Notes under the pieces: model-generated
Database searches by the model: none
Told to the model about the DNA's origin: nothing
The model's input: the letters and a program-made list of their open reading frames with translations, nothing else
Assembly: GCA_026393035.1 (NCBI GenBank)
Contig: JAPLAY010000026.1
Coordinates: forward strand, 1 to 34,390
Reading direction: 5' to 3'
From: Actinomycetota bacterium
GTDB taxonomy: Bacteria > Actinomycetota > Actinomycetes > Nanopelagicales > Nanopelagicaceae
DNA length: 34,390 nt
Translations under genes and position numbers: made by a program
In this document: in pieces, positions 1-11,953 of the stretch
Layout of the letters: every line of letters begins with the position of its first letter
Position numbering within the stretch: the stretch's first letter is position 1

Positions 1-37
1 CAAGAAGTGCGTAATCTAATTTAGGCGCGGTCAACAT
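1..37 (-). CDS. nuoN: NADH-quinone oxidoreductase subunit N, 5' end only
   Basis: Only the first 12 codons are inside the window (reading [12 protein letters not shown]), so the identity rests mainly on position. An ATG at 37-35 overlaps the nuoM stop codon by one base (TAATG), the same coupling seen elsewhere in this operon, and nuoN follows nuoM in nearly all 14-gene nuo operons. NuoN is one of the three antiporter-like membrane subunits of complex I. The rest of the gene lies beyond the left edge, so no motif can be checked. Confidence 0.75.
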   Translation of the reverse strand, partial: MLTAPKLDYALL

Positions 38-1542
38 TATTTGGCCACCTTTGCAATTGGATCGCTTACCCCGGCATGAGTCATAACAGTTTGGGTAGTT
101 GGATTAATAACGTTTAAGACCGGCTTTGGATAAAAACCGAGGAATACAAGGACGAGAATTACAGGCGCAATTGCAATTTTTTCACGCAAATTCAGATCAA
201 CCATGCCAGCACTTGGTGCTGAAGTTTCACCATGAAGTGATTTCTGGACTGCGATGAGAACATAGAGCGCGGCAAGAATAATTCCAGTGGTTCCAAGAAT
301 TGCAGCGACCGGATATTTAGCAAATGAACCAAGTAGAACTAAGAACTCACTAACAAAGCTTGATAGTCCAGGAAGCGCAAGGGCTGACATTCCCGCTAGG
401 AAGAAGGACCAAGCAAGTACTGGAGTTACACGTTGCAAGCCACCGAAATCTGAAATTTGTGTTGACCCGCGACGCTTTATCATCCAGCCCGCAGTTAAGA
501 AGAGCGCCGCAGTAGAAAAGCCATGGTTTACCATGTAGAAAATTGCACCGGTTAAACCTTGAGAGGTAAGTGCAAAAATTCCTAAAGTTATAAATCCAAA
601 GTGCGAAATAGATGTAAATGCAATCAGCGAATTAATATCTTTCTGGCCAATCGCCAAGAATGCGCCATAAAGAATTGAAATAACAGCCAAGGTAATAATT
701 GCTGGCGTGAAAGTCTTTGTTGCTTCTGGAAAGAAGCTCATGCAGAAGCGGATCATTCCGTAAGTTCCAACTTTATCCAGAACTCCAAGTAGCAACGTTG
801 ATGTTCCTGCTGTCGAAGACTTTGCAGCGGTTGGTAGCCAAGTGTGGAACGGCCACAGTGGCGCTTTGATAGCAAAGGCGATGAAGAAACCTAAGAAGAG
901 CCAATTTTGTGTTGGCGCATCAATAGTTAACTCAGAAAGTTTTGTAATATCGAAAGTTCCGCCACCTTGGTTTGTAGAAATTATGTAAAGCCCAATAACT
1001 GCAGCCAACATAAGTAATCCACCAAAAAGGCTGTAGAGCAAGAACTTCATGGCTGCTGCAGCACGATCTCCAACGCCATAACCGCCAATAAGGAAATAAA
1101 CCGGAAGTAGCATCGCTTCGAAAATTACGTAAAAGAGGAAGACATCAGTTGCAGCAAAGACGCCAATCATCATAGTTTCGAGAATTAATAGCAGAATGTA
1201 GAAAGTCTTTACGTTCCAGCGACCATTCTCTGATTCATTCCAGCCTGCGAGAAAAACAATTGGAACAAGAATTGTGGTCATCAATATGAGTGCAAGTGCC
1301 ATGCCATCAATACCTACTGCGTAATTGATATTAAAGGCCGAGATCCAAGTTCGGGACTCAGTAAATTGCAATGTGTTGTTTCTAGTTTCAAAGCCAAAGG
1401 TCATAACTATTGAAACAGCGGTGACAAGTAGCGAGAAACCAAGAGCAATTTGCTTAATCAATTTCGCATTACCAACTGGCATCGCTGCGATAACAATCGC
1501 ACCAAAGAGCGGCAGTAATTGAAGAGTGGTCAAGATACTCAT
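37..1542 (-). CDS. nuoM: NADH-quinone oxidoreductase subunit M (complex I proton channel)
   Basis: Antiporter-like membrane subunit of complex I, one of the proton-translocating channels. About 501 residues, nearly all hydrophobic, consistent with roughly 14 transmembrane helices. The key channel glutamate appears at residue 142 in [17 protein letters not shown], and the conserved lysine region reads [15 protein letters not shown] chose the ATG at 1542 rather than an in-frame codon at 1557, because this start forms an ATGA overlap with the nuoL stop and gives [11 protein letters not shown], a normal NuoM beginning. The stop overlaps the nuoN start by one base. It is co-transcribed as the penultimate gene of the nuo operon. 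No oddities seen. Confidence 0.97.
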   Translation of the reverse strand: MSILTTLQLLPLFGAIVIAAMPVGNAKLIKQIALGFSLLVTAVSIVMTFGFETRNNTLQFTESRTWISAFNINYAVGIDGMALALILMTTILVPIVFLAGWNESENGRWNVKTFYILLLILETMMIGVFAATDVFLFYVIFEAMLLPVYFLIGGYGVGDRAAAAMKFLLYSLFGGLLMLAAVIGLYIISTNQGGGTFDITKLSELTIDAPTQNWLFLGFFIAFAIKAPLWPFHTWLPTAAKSSTAGTSTLLLGVLDKVGTYGMIRFCMSFFPEATKTFTPAIITLAVISILYGAFLAIGQKDINSLIAFTSISHFGFITLGIFALTSQGLTGAIFYMVNHGFSTAALFLTAGWMIKRRGSTQISDFGGLQRVTPVLAWSFFLAGMSALALPGLSSFVSEFLVLLGSFAKYPVAAILGTTGIILAALYVLIAVQKSLHGETSAPSAGMVDLNLREKIAIAPVILVLVFLGFYPKPVLNVINPTTQTVMTHAGVSDPIAKVAK

Positions 1543-3428
1543 AGCGTCACCATCCAAACTGCAGTTACTAAGGCAAGTACGCCTAGAACCATGATTAAGG
1601 CATAGCTACGAACATAACCATTTTGGATTCCACGTATAGCTGATGCGCAGGTTTGAATAATCCATCCCACCATGCGAACTAGGCCATCTATAACTCTGTT
1701 ATCTGTAGTTACCAAACTGCTAGTTAACTTCTGGCCAGGGCGCATGAATACCGCTTCGTTAAAAGAATCCTGATAAAGATCTTTGCGTGCCGCTTTTGTG
1801 AATACTGAGACTTTCTCGGGCGCTGAAACTGGAACCGTGCGATATTTAAGAACTGCAAAAGCAACGCCAATAGCTACAACGGCAAGTGCCAACGCTGAAA
1901 CCACCAATGGTGGCAAGAACTCTTCGGCATGGTGTTCATGGTGTTCGTTAACAACTGGTTGCAACCAATTAACTAGTGCGCTTCCTGAACTAAGTAGGAA
2001 GCCAGAAGCGACTGATCCAATTGCAAGAACTGCCATTGGTGCCCACATTAAGAATGGGGATTCGTGAGGATGTGCGTTTTCATCCCAACGCTTTGTTCCG
2101 GTGAAAGTAAGAACGATGACACGTGTCATATAAAACGCTGTGATGGCCGCACCAAGAAGTGTTGCTCCCCCAAGGAGAATTCCTTCAATGCCGCCGGCGT
2201 TAAAAGCAGTTTCAATTATTTTATCTTTTGAGTAAAAACCTGCAAATGGTGGAACTCCAAGAATTGCTAAATAACCAAGACCAAATGTGGCAGCGGTTAT
2301 TGGCATAACTTTTCCGATAGCTCCGTAACGTCGCATATTTACTTCATCATTCATGCCATGCATTACTGAACCAGCGCCAAGGAACATGCCAGCTTTAAAG
2401 AATCCGTGAGTTAGTAAGTGCATGATTGCAAAGGCATAGCCGACCGGACCAAGACCAGTTGCAAGAATCATGTAACCAATTTGCGACATAGTTGAAGCGG
2501 CAAGCGCTTTCTTAATATCGTCTTTGGCAGTACCGATAAGTGCACCGAATAACAATGTAATCGCACCCACGCAAACAACCATTAGTTGCGCCGTTGGTGA
2601 TGCATCAAAAATAAAGTTAGATCGTGTTATCAGATAGACGCCAGCTGTAACCATTGTCGCTGCGTGGATGAGAGCAGATACTGGAGTTGGGCCAGCCATC
2701 GCATCGCCTAGCCAAGATTGCAATGGGAATTGTGCAGATTTACCAGCAGCTGCAAGCAAGAGCATTGCGCCAATTGCGGTTAGTGCGCCTGCAGAAGCAC
2801 CTGATGCACTCTCTTTAACGCCGGCAAAAGTTACGGTGCCAAATTGTGTAAAAGCGATCATGATGGCAAGTGACAAGCCAACATCGCCAACCCGGTTTGC
2901 AACGAAAGCCTTTTTCGCGGCAGTTGCATAGGCTGGTTTTTGATTCCAGAAACCAATTAATAGGTAGGAAGCAAGGCCTACGCCTTCCCAACCAACATAA
3001 AGATTTAAGTAGGAATCTCCGAGTACGAGCAGAAGCATCGCTGCAATGAAGAGGTTTAGGTATGCAAAGAAGCGACGTCGATCGTGATCGTGGGACATAT
3101 ATGCAATTGAATAGATATGAATAAGAGTTCCAACACCAGAAATCAATAGGACAAAACAGATAGAGAGTTGATCAAGTAAAAGTGAAGCATCTACATGGAG
3201 CGAGCCAACTGAAATCCATTCAAAAATCTTCTGCGTAGCAGCACGTGCTTCGCCATCCCGGCCTTGCATCGCAAAGAATTCAATTAGACCAATTACAAAG
3301 ACTGAAGCTGAAATCAGAGTTGCAAATATGTGGCCCCACTTGTCAGCAATACGTCCCAAGAGAAGGAGTAAGCCAGCGCTAAATAGCGGAAGAGCAATCA
3401 GATAAACCAAATTTGTGCTCGTAACCAT
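1539..3428 (-). CDS. nuoL: NADH-quinone oxidoreductase subunit L (complex I proton channel)
   Basis: Largest antiporter-like subunit of complex I, at the distal end of the membrane arm and carrying the long lateral helix in known structures. It is 629 residues, the usual length. The channel glutamate is E148 in [20 protein letters not shown], followed by the conserved [13 protein letters not shown] segment; [17 protein letters not shown] and the [17 protein letters not shown] region are also present. A histidine cluster (HEHHEHH) sits in a loop before the last helices; similar His/acid-rich loops occur in actinobacterial NuoL as far as I recall. The start overlaps the nuoK stop by one base, and its stop overlaps nuoM by four (ATGA). 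Confidence 0.97.
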   Translation of the reverse strand: MVTSTNLVYLIALPLFSAGLLLLLGRIADKWGHIFATLISASVFVIGLIEFFAMQGRDGEARAATQKIFEWISVGSLHVDASLLLDQLSICFVLLISGVGTLIHIYSIAYMSHDHDRRRFFAYLNLFIAAMLLLVLGDSYLNLYVGWEGVGLASYLLIGFWNQKPAYATAAKKAFVANRVGDVGLSLAIMIAFTQFGTVTFAGVKESASGASAGALTAIGAMLLLAAAGKSAQFPLQSWLGDAMAGPTPVSALIHAATMVTAGVYLITRSNFIFDASPTAQLMVVCVGAITLLFGALIGTAKDDIKKALAASTMSQIGYMILATGLGPVGYAFAIMHLLTHGFFKAGMFLGAGSVMHGMNDEVNMRRYGAIGKVMPITAATFGLGYLAILGVPPFAGFYSKDKIIETAFNAGGIEGILLGGATLLGAAITAFYMTRVIVLTFTGTKRWDENAHPHESPFLMWAPMAVLAIGSVASGFLLSSGSALVNWLQPVVNEHHEHHAEEFLPPLVVSALALAVVAIGVAFAVLKYRTVPVSAPEKVSVFTKAARKDLYQDSFNEAVFMRPGQKLTSSLVTTDNRVIDGLVRMVGWIIQTCASAIRGIQNGYVRSYALIMVLGVLALVTAVWMVTL

Positions 3429-3727
3429 TAGCGCTTCAACAAACTAGCATCGTCAACAGATGCTGATCGACGGGAGCGATAAATCGTGACAATAATCGCT
3501 AGGCCAACTACAACTTCACAAGCTGCGACAACCATCGTGAAGAAGGATGCAACTTGACCATCTAAATTTCCATAAACCCGGGCGAAAGTTACGAAGGCTA
3601 AGTTAGCCGCGTTTAGCATTAATTCAACGCACATAAAAACAACAATTGCATTTCGGCGAACTACGACACCGATTGCTCCAATGGTGAAGAGCAGAGCTGA
3701 TAGATAAATATAATTTGAGATATCCAT
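3428..3727 (-). CDS. nuoK: NADH-quinone oxidoreductase subunit K
   Basis: Small membrane subunit of complex I (99 residues, three transmembrane helices), homologous to MrpC. The two membrane glutamates that take part in the proton path in characterised enzymes are visible: E35 in [18 protein letters not shown] and E71 in [16 protein letters not shown]. The length matches the family. The ATG directly abuts the nuoJ stop and the nuoK stop shares one base with the nuoL start, implying translational coupling. Confidence 0.97.
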   Translation of the reverse strand: MDISNYIYLSALLFTIGAIGVVVRRNAIVVFMCVELMLNAANLAFVTFARVYGNLDGQVASFFTMVVAACEVVVGLAIIVTIYRSRRSASVDDASLLKR

Positions 3728-4510
3728 TTAGTCTTCCTCCACTTCCTTCGCTTCAAGTTCAAATGGTTTTGATGAAAGCATGTCACCGCGAGCTTCAAGC
3801 GTCGCAGAAATTGATGTCGGAGCGGGAGATCCATCTGGAAGTAGCGCAGGAACATCAACAGCGTTGTGCCGTGCGAATACTCCAGAGCTTGGAAGACCAG
3901 CTGCAGTAGCGAGTGATGCGCCTCGGAATCTTGCGATTGATTGATCTCGTTGCGCAGTCCGAGATTTTGTTGAAGTGCTATGAGCCAAGACCATCGCACC
4001 AAGTGCGGCGGTAATTAGAAGTGCGGAAACAACTTCGAATGCCCAGACATATTTAGTGAAGAGCTGCTGTGCCAGACCTTGGACATTGCCCATTGAGTTT
4101 GCATCTTGGAGGCCAATAGTTTCAACCCCAATATTTGCTCTTGAAATTAACGAAATTATTAATCCACCCAAGCCAATTGCTGCAGCAATAGATGCCGGGC
4201 GTTGGCCGCGAATGTTTTCAACTAATGAATCAGAACTATCAACACCAACAAGCATAAGAATAAATAGGAACAACATCATTACGGCTCCGGTGTAAACAAC
4301 AATTTGCACAATTCCTAAGAAGAGTGCGTCTTGCGCAATATAGAAAATTGCCAGAGTGACCATTACCCAGGCAAGCAATAACGCCGAGTGAACCGCTTTC
4401 TTAACAAAGAGCATTCCGAGTGCAGAAACAACAGCAAGTGGGGCAAGAATCCAGAACAAGATTGCTTCTGGCTGAAGAGTTCTACCCACCTCTAACGCAA
4501 GATTAGCCAT
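3728..4510 (-). CDS. nuoJ: NADH-quinone oxidoreductase subunit J
   Basis: Membrane subunit of complex I (about 260 residues, five predicted helices, followed by a hydrophilic C-terminal tail of about 75 residues that is common in actinobacteria). The hallmark third-helix sequence [16 protein letters not shown] is at residues 68-83; this helix changes shape during turnover in solved structures. The open frame extends upstream to 4627, but the first 39 residues there overlap nuoI and are not NuoJ-like. The ATG at 4510 gives [20 protein letters not shown] and an 8-base overlap with nuoI, so I use that start. Confidence 0.93.
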   Translation of the reverse strand: MANLALEVGRTLQPEAILFWILAPLAVVSALGMLFVKKAVHSALLLAWVMVTLAIFYIAQDALFLGIVQIVVYTGAVMMLFLFILMLVGVDSSDSLVENIRGQRPASIAAAIGLGGLIISLISRANIGVETIGLQDANSMGNVQGLAQQLFTKYVWAFEVVSALLITAALGAMVLAHSTSTKSRTAQRDQSIARFRGASLATAAGLPSSGVFARHNAVDVPALLPDGSPAPTSISATLEARGDMLSSKPFELEAKEVEED

Positions 4511-5105
4511 TTGAACCGCCTTTAATATCACCGCGGTAGTAATCGATATGAGTCGTACCTGGAGCCATTGGATGTGGAGGTTGCAACATTCCTGATTTAA
4601 GTGGGGCAAGTAGATCTTCTTTTTCAAAGATTAATTTCGCACGAGACTCATCTGCTAATTCATATTCGTTTGTCATAGTAAGTGCGCGAGTTGGGCAAGC
4701 TTCAATACATAGACCGCAGAAAACACAGCGCAGATAATTAATCTGGTAAACCTTGCCGTAACGCTCGCCAGGTGAGAATCGCTCTTCTTCGGTATTTGAT
4801 TCACCTTCAACAAGAATTGCATCTGCTGGGCATGCCCAAGCACAAAGTTCGCAGCCAATACATTTTTCTAGACCGTCGTCATAACGATTTAGCTGATGAC
4901 GTCCATGAAAACGTTCGGCTGTTGGCTCCTTAACTTCTGGATATTCAACGGTATTAACTTTCTTGAACATCGTAATAAATGTGACCCAAAATCCTTGCAG
5001 CTGAGCGAAGAAGCTTTTGGCATCTTGATTCTCAATTGGCTTATTGGCTTTCGATGCAGCTGTTAGGCCGAGATCATTTGAACGCGGAGTTAATGGACTA
5101 TCCAT
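4503..5105 (-). CDS. nuoI: NADH-quinone oxidoreductase subunit I (two [4Fe-4S] clusters)
   Basis: Peripheral-arm ferredoxin-like subunit of complex I carrying clusters N6a and N6b. Both CxxCxxCxxxC motifs are intact: C82, C85, C88 and C92 in [12 protein letters not shown], and C127, C130, C133 and C137 in [12 protein letters not shown]. It is 200 residues; the first 35 or so are a polar extension ahead of the amphipathic anchoring segment ([14 protein letters not shown]). Overlaps nuoH by 8 bases at its start and nuoJ by 8 at its end. Confidence 0.97.
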   Translation of the reverse strand: MDSPLTPRSNDLGLTAASKANKPIENQDAKSFFAQLQGFWVTFITMFKKVNTVEYPEVKEPTAERFHGRHQLNRYDDGLEKCIGCELCAWACPADAILVEGESNTEEERFSPGERYGKVYQINYLRCVFCGLCIEACPTRALTMTNEYELADESRAKLIFEKEDLLAPLKSGMLQPPHPMAPGTTHIDYYRGDIKGGSNG

Positions 5106-6333
5106 TTAGTTGCTCCGTTCTCTTAATAGTTTTACTTCCTGGAATTGCAGGAACTGGGAATGTAGGTGCCAAAACTTCACCAAGTGCATCTTCGTTGATT
5201 CGGCGCTTCTTGGCTGATTCCACAAGAGTTGTTCCGGCGAAGACAAGTAGTACAACGCCAACTACAAACCCGATAACAACTGCACGTGGTGCACCTTGCA
5301 GAGAAAGTACGCGCAATGTTGAAACAATCATTATCCAAACAAGTGAGAATGGAATTAAGACTTTCCAACCAAACTTCATGAATTGGTCATAACGAAGTCT
5401 TGGCAGAGTTCCTCGTAGCCAGACAAAGATAAAGAAGAAGAAGATAACTTTTGTTAAGAACCAGATAACTGTGAACCAGCCACCGAGCCAGCTTTCAGTA
5501 AATCCAAGACCTGGAAGTGCGTGGTAACCGCCAAGGAATAGCGTTGTTGCTAACGCTGAAACTGCAACAATGTTTACATATTCAGCAAGGAAGAAGAGTG
5601 CAAATTTAAGTGATGAATATTCGGTATGGAATCCACCGACAAGTTCACCTTCGGCTTCAGCTAAATCGAAAGGTGCACGGTTAGTTTCGCCAACCATTGA
5701 GATTGCATAAATAACAAATGATGGGAAGAGCGTTACGCAGAACCACCATTGATGTTGTGCGGCAACGATATCTGAAGTGGACATTGAACCGGAGTAGATA
5801 AATACAGCTACTAAAGAGAGTCCCATTGCAACTTCATATGAAATAACTTGTGCGCTAGAACGTAGCCCACCAAGAAGTGGATAAGTAGAACCTGATGACC
5901 AGCCAGCAAGAACGATGCCATAAACACCAACTGAAGCGATTGCAAGAACATAAAGAACTCCGACTGGAATATCAGTCAATTGCATAACGGTCTTGTGGCC
6001 AAAGAGTGTGACTTTTCCAGAGAGTGGAATAACGGCAAATGACATGAAACAGGTTGTTGCACTAATAATTGGTGCAATAACAAAGACAATTCGATCCGCA
6101 GCCTTTGGAATTAAATCTTCTTTTAGCGCAAGCTTCACGCCATCAGCTAGCGCTTGAACTAAACCAAAAGGACCAACACGGTTTGGGCCGAGGCGTTGCT
6201 GCATGCGTGCAACTATTCGACGTTCACCCCAGACTGACATCAAAGTTGCTAGGACACAGACAATAAAAATTAATAGACCCTTAACAAGTGTTATCCAACC
6301 TGGATCATTTCCAATTAGTTGCGCAGTAGTCAT
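5098..6333 (-). CDS. nuoH: NADH-quinone oxidoreductase subunit H (quinone-binding membrane subunit)
   Basis: Membrane subunit that forms, with NuoB and NuoD, the entrance and cavity for the quinone head group, and links it to the proton channels. 411 residues with about eight hydrophobic helices. Diagnostic stretches: [24 protein letters not shown] (residues 34-57), the acidic loop [20 protein letters not shown], and FLAEYVN. The C-terminal hydrophilic tail of about 45 residues is typical of actinobacterial NuoH. ATGA overlap with nuoG upstream; an 8-base overlap with nuoI downstream. Confidence 0.97.
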   Translation of the reverse strand: MTTAQLIGNDPGWITLVKGLLIFIVCVLATLMSVWGERRIVARMQQRLGPNRVGPFGLVQALADGVKLALKEDLIPKAADRIVFVIAPIISATTCFMSFAVIPLSGKVTLFGHKTVMQLTDIPVGVLYVLAIASVGVYGIVLAGWSSGSTYPLLGGLRSSAQVISYEVAMGLSLVAVFIYSGSMSTSDIVAAQHQWWFCVTLFPSFVIYAISMVGETNRAPFDLAEAEGELVGGFHTEYSSLKFALFFLAEYVNIVAVSALATTLFLGGYHALPGLGFTESWLGGWFTVIWFLTKVIFFFFIFVWLRGTLPRLRYDQFMKFGWKVLIPFSLVWIMIVSTLRVLSLQGAPRAVVIGFVVGVVLLVFAGTTLVESAKKRRINEDALGEVLAPTFPVPAIPGSKTIKRTEQLNG

Positions 6334-8669
6334 GCTTTAACCACCTTAACTGGACCAGCAATAAAGCCGAGGTTTGCTAATACTTGTGATCCGATTGAGT
6401 TACGGGGAACCCAAATTGAATCATCAGACATCGAACTAATTGCTACTGGAAGACTTATTGAACCAAGATCGGATGAGATTGAAATTTGATCGCCAGATTT
6501 AACTCCCAATTTTTCAGCACGTGCTGGCGAAATATGAGCAGTTGCTTTGCGCGCAGTTCCAGCAAGATTTGCCTCGCCATCTTGCAAAGTTCCAAGGTCA
6601 AGTAATAAGCGCCATGAAGTTAAATTCAACTTTCCATCTGAACCAGTTAGCTTTTCAGTTGCAGCCTTTTCAAAGGCTGGAACCTTTCCATCCCAAACAC
6701 CAAGCGCTGCAATCTCTCGAGCCGTCGCGGCAACTGTTGGCAGATTGATAGGAGAACCCATTTCATCGGCAATCATCGAAAGGATTCGTACATCACTTCT
6801 TGATAGCGAATCATCGATTGCTTTATCGAAGGCACGAGAACTTCCTTGCCAATCTTGGAATGAACCACTCTTCTCAATAACCGCTGCAACGGGAAGTACA
6901 ACATCTGCGATTGCAGTTACTGAGCTATGTGAAATTTCCAGTGAAACTACAAATGAATTTAATAACTGTGTAAGGGCTTCATTTGAAATATCAAGCGGAT
7001 CTACGCCGCCAATAACTACTGCATCCAAATTCTTAACACTTAGCGCTAGAAGAATTTCCGAAGTTGAACGACCTGGGTTTGTCGGAAGTGAATCGACTGA
7101 CCATGCGGTTGCGACATCTACTCGCGCGCTTGCATCAGAAACTGGACGACCGCCTGGAAGAAGCGTTGAGATTGCACCAGCGCTAAGTGCTCCGCGTTCA
7201 CCTGCACGACGCGGAATCCAAGCCAACTTGGCGTTAAATTTTTCGGCAAGTGCTAGCGCAGTTGAAAGTGCACCAACGTTTTCTGCCAATCGCTCGCCTA
7301 CCAAAATAACGCTTTTTGCGGTGAGTCCAGAGATTGCTGAAATATCACTAACTAGTTCTGCACTTAATTTTTCAGATCCGCGGCTAGCAAATGGCGCATC
7401 ACTTATTACGGCAAGCGCGCGTTTTCTAACTTGCTTGAAAATACGTAGGAAAACTATTGGGGATTCTTCTTCTGGTTCAAAGCCAAGTAGAACTACTTTG
7501 TCAGCTTTATCAATATCTTTGTATGTGGTTTTTAATCCGAGTGCAACTCTCGATAGGAACGAAGTCTCTTCATCTGAGTGAGGGCGAGATCTGAAATCAA
7601 TATCATTTGTTGCAAGTGCTACTCGAGCAAACTTGCTATAACCATATGCATCTTCAACAGTTGCACGGCCGCCAACTAATACTCCGGCACGCTTACCCTT
7701 TAAGCCTGATGCTGCGAAGGCGATTGCTTCTGGCCATGAAGCTTCATGTAATTCGCCATCAGCACCACGAATCATTGGTGAAGTAACGCGCTCTCTACTT
7801 GTTAAATATTTGAATGCCCAACGGCCCTTATCGCAATTCCACTCTTCATTTACTGAAGAATCATCGCCAGCAAGACGACGCAGTGTTTTGCCACGACGGA
7901 TATCGGTGCGCATTGCACAACCAGAGGAACAGTGCTCACAAGCAGAATCAACTGAAACTAAATCGAATGGTCGTGCGCGGAAACGATATGAAGCTCCGGT
8001 TAATGCGCCAACTGGACAAATTTGAACGGTATTTCCTGAGTAATAAGACTCAAATGGTTCTTCGGCATAAATTCCAACTTGTTGCAGCGCACCACGTTCA
8101 TTCAAAGTAATAAATGGATCGCCTGCAATTTGTTCCGAGAAACGAGTGCAACGCGCACATAGAACGCAACGTTCACGATCAAGCAAAACTTGTGAAGATA
8201 TTGGAACTGGCTTTTCAAATGTGCGTTTAACACCTTCATAACGGGAATCTGGACGACCATTGCTCATTGCCTGATTCTGAAGTGGGCATTCGCCACCTTT
8301 ATCGCAGACTGGGCAATCCAATGGATGGTTAATAAGTAGGAACTCCATAATTCCAGCTTGTGCCTTCTCAGCTACAGGTGAAGTTAATTGCGTCTTCACA
8401 ATCATGTTATTTTCAACTGGAATTGTGCAAGATGCTTGTGGCTTTGGAAATGCTCGGCCATTTATTTCAATATCAACTAAACATTGACGACATGCGCCTT
8501 CTGGATCTAAAAGTGGGTGATCACAGAATCTAGGAATTTGAATTCCAAGTTTTTCAGCCGCACGAATAACAAGAGTTCCTTTTGGAACACTAACTTCAAA
8601 GCCATCGATAACTAAGGTAATCATTTCTACCGGCGCTTCGGTTTCAAGTAACGCTTGCTCTGGAACCAT
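6330..8669 (-). CDS. nuoG: NADH-quinone oxidoreductase subunit G (Fe-S / molybdopterin-like fold)
   Basis: Large peripheral-arm subunit that conducts electrons through several Fe-S clusters. All ligand sets are visible: [2Fe-2S] N1b at C49, C60, C63, C81; N5 at H115, C119, C122, C128; N4 at C168, C171, C174, C218; and the off-pathway N7 set C244, C247, C251, C279, which many NuoG proteins have lost. The rest (to residue 779) is the molybdopterin-oxidoreductase fold without a need for the cofactor. The ATG at 8669 abuts the nuoF stop; a second in-frame ATG 15 codons later (MITLVIDG) is closer to the start of the ferredoxin fold, so the start is not certain. Ends in an ATGA overlap with nuoH. 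Confidence 0.96.
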   Translation of the reverse strand: MVPEQALLETEAPVEMITLVIDGFEVSVPKGTLVIRAAEKLGIQIPRFCDHPLLDPEGACRQCLVDIEINGRAFPKPQASCTIPVENNMIVKTQLTSPVAEKAQAGIMEFLLINHPLDCPVCDKGGECPLQNQAMSNGRPDSRYEGVKRTFEKPVPISSQVLLDRERCVLCARCTRFSEQIAGDPFITLNERGALQQVGIYAEEPFESYYSGNTVQICPVGALTGASYRFRARPFDLVSVDSACEHCSSGCAMRTDIRRGKTLRRLAGDDSSVNEEWNCDKGRWAFKYLTSRERVTSPMIRGADGELHEASWPEAIAFAASGLKGKRAGVLVGGRATVEDAYGYSKFARVALATNDIDFRSRPHSDEETSFLSRVALGLKTTYKDIDKADKVVLLGFEPEEESPIVFLRIFKQVRKRALAVISDAPFASRGSEKLSAELVSDISAISGLTAKSVILVGERLAENVGALSTALALAEKFNAKLAWIPRRAGERGALSAGAISTLLPGGRPVSDASARVDVATAWSVDSLPTNPGRSTSEILLALSVKNLDAVVIGGVDPLDISNEALTQLLNSFVVSLEISHSSVTAIADVVLPVAAVIEKSGSFQDWQGSSRAFDKAIDDSLSRSDVRILSMIADEMGSPINLPTVAATAREIAALGVWDGKVPAFEKAATEKLTGSDGKLNLTSWRLLLDLGTLQDGEANLAGTARKATAHISPARAEKLGVKSGDQISISSDLGSISLPVAISSMSDDSIWVPRNSIGSQVLANLGFIAGPVKVVKA

Positions 8670-9980
8670 TTATGCACCTACAGTCTTGAAGATTGTTGAA
8701 GCAACTGGATCAAATGGGCAGCCACCATTGCGTTGGTGCTCTAGATATTCATCGCGGAAATATTTAAGTGAAGACATGATTGGGGCAACTGCGCCATCTG
8801 CAAGTGCGCAGAATGAACGGCCTGCAATGTTATCGCAGAGATCTAGCAGCTTTGTTAAATCAGCTTCAGTTCCCTTTCCATCTTCAAGGTCGTGCAACAT
8901 TTGAACTAACCACCAAGTTCCTTCGCGGCATGGTGTGCACTTTCCGCAAGATTCATGTTTGTAGAACTCGGTCCAACGAAGAGCAGCGCGAACGACGCAA
9001 GTAGTTTCATCAAAGATTTGAAGCGCCTTTGTTCCAAGCATTGAACCGGCGGCAGAAACACCTTCGTAATCCAGTGGAATATCTAAATGTTGATCAGTAA
9101 ACATTGGCGTTGAAGATCCACCAGGTGTCCAGAATTTAAGTTTGTGGCCAGTGCGAACACCACCAGCAAGTTCAAGCAATTCGCGCAACGTAATTCCAAG
9201 TGGTGCTTCAAATTGACCAGGATTATTTACATGGCCCGAGAGTGAGTAGAGCGTAAATCCTTTGCTCTTCTCGGTTCCCATTGCTTGGAACCATTCAATT
9301 CCATTATTTATAATTGCTGGTACTGATGCAATTGACTCAACGTTATTTACAACAGTTGGCTTGGCATACAAACCGGCAATCGCAGGGAATGGTGGGCGAA
9401 GTCTTGGTTGTCCTCTAAATCCTTCAAGTGAATCAAGTAGCGCGGTTTCTTCACCACAAATATAAGCACCGGCACCGGCATGAAGAGTTAGTTCTAGATC
9501 AAAACCTTTACCGCCAATATTCTTGCCAAGTAATCCTGCTTTATAAGCATCCTCGATTGCTTGCTGAACTCGGCGAAATACATGGACAACTTCACCGCGA
9601 AGATAAATAAATGCATGGTTTGCGCGGATTGCATATGAACCAATAATTATTCCTTCAATAAGTACATGTGGATTTGCTAGAAGCAGCGGCATATCTTTAC
9701 AAGTGCCTGGCTCTGACTCGTCAGCATTTACAACTAAATAATGTTCCTTGTTATCGCCTTGCGGAATAAAGCCCCACTTGCTTCCAGTTGGGAAACCAGC
9801 GCCACCGCGACCACGTAGTCCAGAATCTTTAATTGTTTGAATTACATCATCGGGCGACATTGCTAAGGCTTTAGCGACAGCTTTGTAACCACCATTGCGC
9901 TTATAACCTTCAATAGTAAATGAATCTTTCTCATCCCAATTTGCCGAAAGAACTGGAGTTAATTTGCTTGCTGAAGTCAT
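8670..9980 (-). CDS. nuoF: NADH-quinone oxidoreductase subunit F (NADH/FMN binding)
   Basis: Entry point for electrons in complex I: binds NADH and FMN and holds cluster N3. 436 residues. Glycine-rich NADH/FMN loops are at residues 55-68 (LRGRGGAGFPTGSK) and 168-186 (HAGAGAYICGEETALLDSL). The N3 ligands are C345, C348, C351 (ESCGKCTPCREGT) and C391. The presence of nuoE, nuoF and nuoG together shows this is a NADH-oxidising complex and not the 11-subunit form that uses other donors. Directly abuts nuoE and nuoG. Confidence 0.97.
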   Translation of the reverse strand: MTSASKLTPVLSANWDEKDSFTIEGYKRNGGYKAVAKALAMSPDDVIQTIKDSGLRGRGGAGFPTGSKWGFIPQGDNKEHYLVVNADESEPGTCKDMPLLLANPHVLIEGIIIGSYAIRANHAFIYLRGEVVHVFRRVQQAIEDAYKAGLLGKNIGGKGFDLELTLHAGAGAYICGEETALLDSLEGFRGQPRLRPPFPAIAGLYAKPTVVNNVESIASVPAIINNGIEWFQAMGTEKSKGFTLYSLSGHVNNPGQFEAPLGITLRELLELAGGVRTGHKLKFWTPGGSSTPMFTDQHLDIPLDYEGVSAAGSMLGTKALQIFDETTCVVRAALRWTEFYKHESCGKCTPCREGTWWLVQMLHDLEDGKGTEADLTKLLDLCDNIAGRSFCALADGAVAPIMSSLKYFRDEYLEHQRNGGCPFDPVASTIFKTVGA

Positions 9981-10616
9981 TTACTTTTCGCCCTTCTCAA
10001 GTCGCGCAATCTTCAAACCAAGAAGTGATGGGCCTCCTGCAGAGACTCCTTCATTCGCTAGACCATCGCTTAAGCCAGCAAGAACTTCTGAATTCTGCTT
10101 CCAAGTACGGAGCTTATTTGGGCCACGAGTAGGTGCTGGTGGATTTCCGGCACGTGCTGCATCAACTAAATCTTTCACACTTTGTGGAGTTTGATTGTCG
10201 TAGAACTCCCAGTTAACCATTACAACAGGTGCGTAATCGCAAGCCGCATTACATTCAATTCTTTCGATTGAAACTCTGCCATCTTTAGTTGTTTCATGAT
10301 TTTTAATTCCAAGGTGATCTTCGAGTGAATCATAAATTGCATCTCCACCCATAACCGCGCATAGGGTGTTAATACAGACACCAACGTGATACTCGCCAGC
10401 TGGTTCAGTGCGATATTGGGTATAGAAAGAGGAAACTGCAGTTACTTCTGCGGCGGCAATATCTAATTTTGCGGCAATAGTTTCAATTCCACGTGGCGTT
10501 ATATAGCCATCAATAGCTTGAACGTAATGAAGAAGTGGCATTACAGCAGAACGCGATCTTGGATATCTAGCAATGATTGAATCCATAATCTTCAATTGAT
10601 CAGTAGTAAATTCCAT
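9981..10616 (-). CDS. nuoE: NADH-quinone oxidoreductase subunit E ([2Fe-2S] N1a)
   Basis: 24-kDa-type thioredoxin-fold subunit of the NADH-oxidising module. It carries [2Fe-2S] cluster N1a, whose four ligands are C81 and C86 (CINTLC) plus C122 and C126 (ECNAAC). At 211 residues it has a C-terminal tail of about 60 residues beyond the minimal fold, common in actinobacteria. Helical N-terminal part: residues 1-60. The start shares a base with the nuoD stop and its own stop abuts the nuoF start. Confidence 0.96.
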   Translation of the reverse strand: MEFTTDQLKIMDSIIARYPRSRSAVMPLLHYVQAIDGYITPRGIETIAAKLDIAAAEVTAVSSFYTQYRTEPAGEYHVGVCINTLCAVMGGDAIYDSLEDHLGIKNHETTKDGRVSIERIECNAACDYAPVVMVNWEFYDNQTPQSVKDLVDAARAGNPPAPTRGPNKLRTWKQNSEVLAGLSDGLANEGVSAGGPSLLGLKIARLEKGEK

Positions 10617-11953
10617 TAGCGATCAACCCCTCCCATAACTGGATCGATTGATGCAACAGCACCGATTACATCCGCAATCATTCCGCCCTCTGCCATTGCA
10701 GAAGTTGCTTGCAAATTATTGAACGATGGCTCGCGGAAGTGAACTCGGTAAGGTCTAGTTCCACCATCAGAAACTAAATGCACTCCAGTTTCACCACGTG
10801 GGGATTCAATTGCGACATATGCCTGACCTGCTGGAACTCGGAAACCTTCAGTTACCAATTTAAAGTGGTGAATCAAAGACTCCATTGAAGTGCCCATGAT
10901 TTCGCGAATATGGTCAAGTGAGTTACCCATGCCATCGCTGCCAACAGATAGTTGTGATGGCCAAGCAATTTTCTTATCTGCAACCATTACTGGTTGGCCT
11001 TCAGATTTTTCTAACTTGTCACAAGCTTGTTCAATGATGCGAAGTGATTGTTCTAGTTCTTGCATGCGAATTAAGAATCGGCCATATACATCACAGGTAT
11101 CAGTTGTGATTACATCAAATTCATAATTTTCATAACCGCAATATGGTTCAGTCTTACGCAAATCCCATGGCATTCCAGTGGAACGAAGTACTGGGCCAGT
11201 TATGCCTAAAGTTGTGCAACCAGCAAGATCTAAATATCCGATTCCTTGAGTTCGCTTCATCCAAATTGTGTTACCAACTAGAAGCTTCTCATTATCTTTA
11301 AAGTTATGACGTAACTCTTTTACAGTTTCCCGAATCTTTGCAATCGCACCTTTTGGTAGATCCTGGGCAACGCCACCAGGACGAACATAGGCCATATTCA
11401 TACGTAGACCAGAGATCATTTCGAAAACATCTAAGACTTTCTCACGTTCACGGAAAGCAAAGATCATTGGGGAAAGTGCACCAAGTTCTAGAGCTCCGGT
11501 TCCAAGTGCAACCATGTGAGATGAAATGCGATTAAGTTCCATCATCAAGACGCGAATTTCACTCGCGCGCTCTGGAATATCATTTGTTATTCCAAGTAAT
11601 TTTTCAAGAGTTAAGCAGTAGGCAGTCTCATTGAAAATCGGCGCTAAATAATCCATGCGAGTCACAAAAGTTACGCCTTGGGTCCAAGTGCGGTACTCAG
11701 TATTTTTTTCGATACCAGTATGCAAATAACCAATTCCAGCACGAGCTTCAGTAATAGTTTCGCCTTCAAGTTCAAGAACTAAACGGAGCACTCCGTGAGT
11801 AGATGGATGTTGTGGTCCCATGTTTACAACAACGCGCTCTTCTTTAGTCTGACCAATCTCGGTAACTAATGAATCCCAATCGCCGCCAGTTACTGAATAA
11901 ACACGACCTTCTGTCGTATCAGTAGCTGATGCGTATGAATCTTGAGTTGTCAT
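10616..11953 (-). CDS. nuoD: NADH-quinone oxidoreductase subunit D (49-kDa, quinone site)
   Basis: Peripheral-arm subunit related to the large subunit of NiFe hydrogenases; it forms the quinone pocket with NuoB. 445 residues. The pocket loop [19 protein letters not shown] lies at residues 47-65, and the C-terminal GGVDR is typical. The N-terminal 38 residues are a variable extension. ATGA overlap with nuoC upstream; one-base overlap with nuoE downstream. Not fused to NuoC, unlike in E. coli. Confidence 0.97.
   Translation of the reverse strand: MTTQDSYASATDTTEGRVYSVTGGDWDSLVTEIGQTKEERVVVNMGPQHPSTHGVLRLVLELEGETITEARAGIGYLHTGIEKNTEYRTWTQGVTFVTRMDYLAPIFNETAYCLTLEKLLGITNDIPERASEIRVLMMELNRISSHMVALGTGALELGALSPMIFAFREREKVLDVFEMISGLRMNMAYVRPGGVAQDLPKGAIAKIRETVKELRHNFKDNEKLLVGNTIWMKRTQGIGYLDLAGCTTLGITGPVLRSTGMPWDLRKTEPYCGYENYEFDVITTDTCDVYGRFLIRMQELEQSLRIIEQACDKLEKSEGQPVMVADKKIAWPSQLSVGSDGMGNSLDHIREIMGTSMESLIHHFKLVTEGFRVPAGQAYVAIESPRGETGVHLVSDGGTRPYRVHFREPSFNNLQATSAMAEGGMIADVIGAVASIDPVMGGVDR

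Noticed and set aside
6547-7581. A 344-codon open frame on the plus strand
   Set aside because: It lies wholly antisense to nuoG, and its Ser/Ala/Thr-rich product has no domain-like pattern. It arises from the codon usage of nuoG. The same reasoning removes the frames at 17677-18240 (antisense to menC) and 21038-21436 (antisense to menA).
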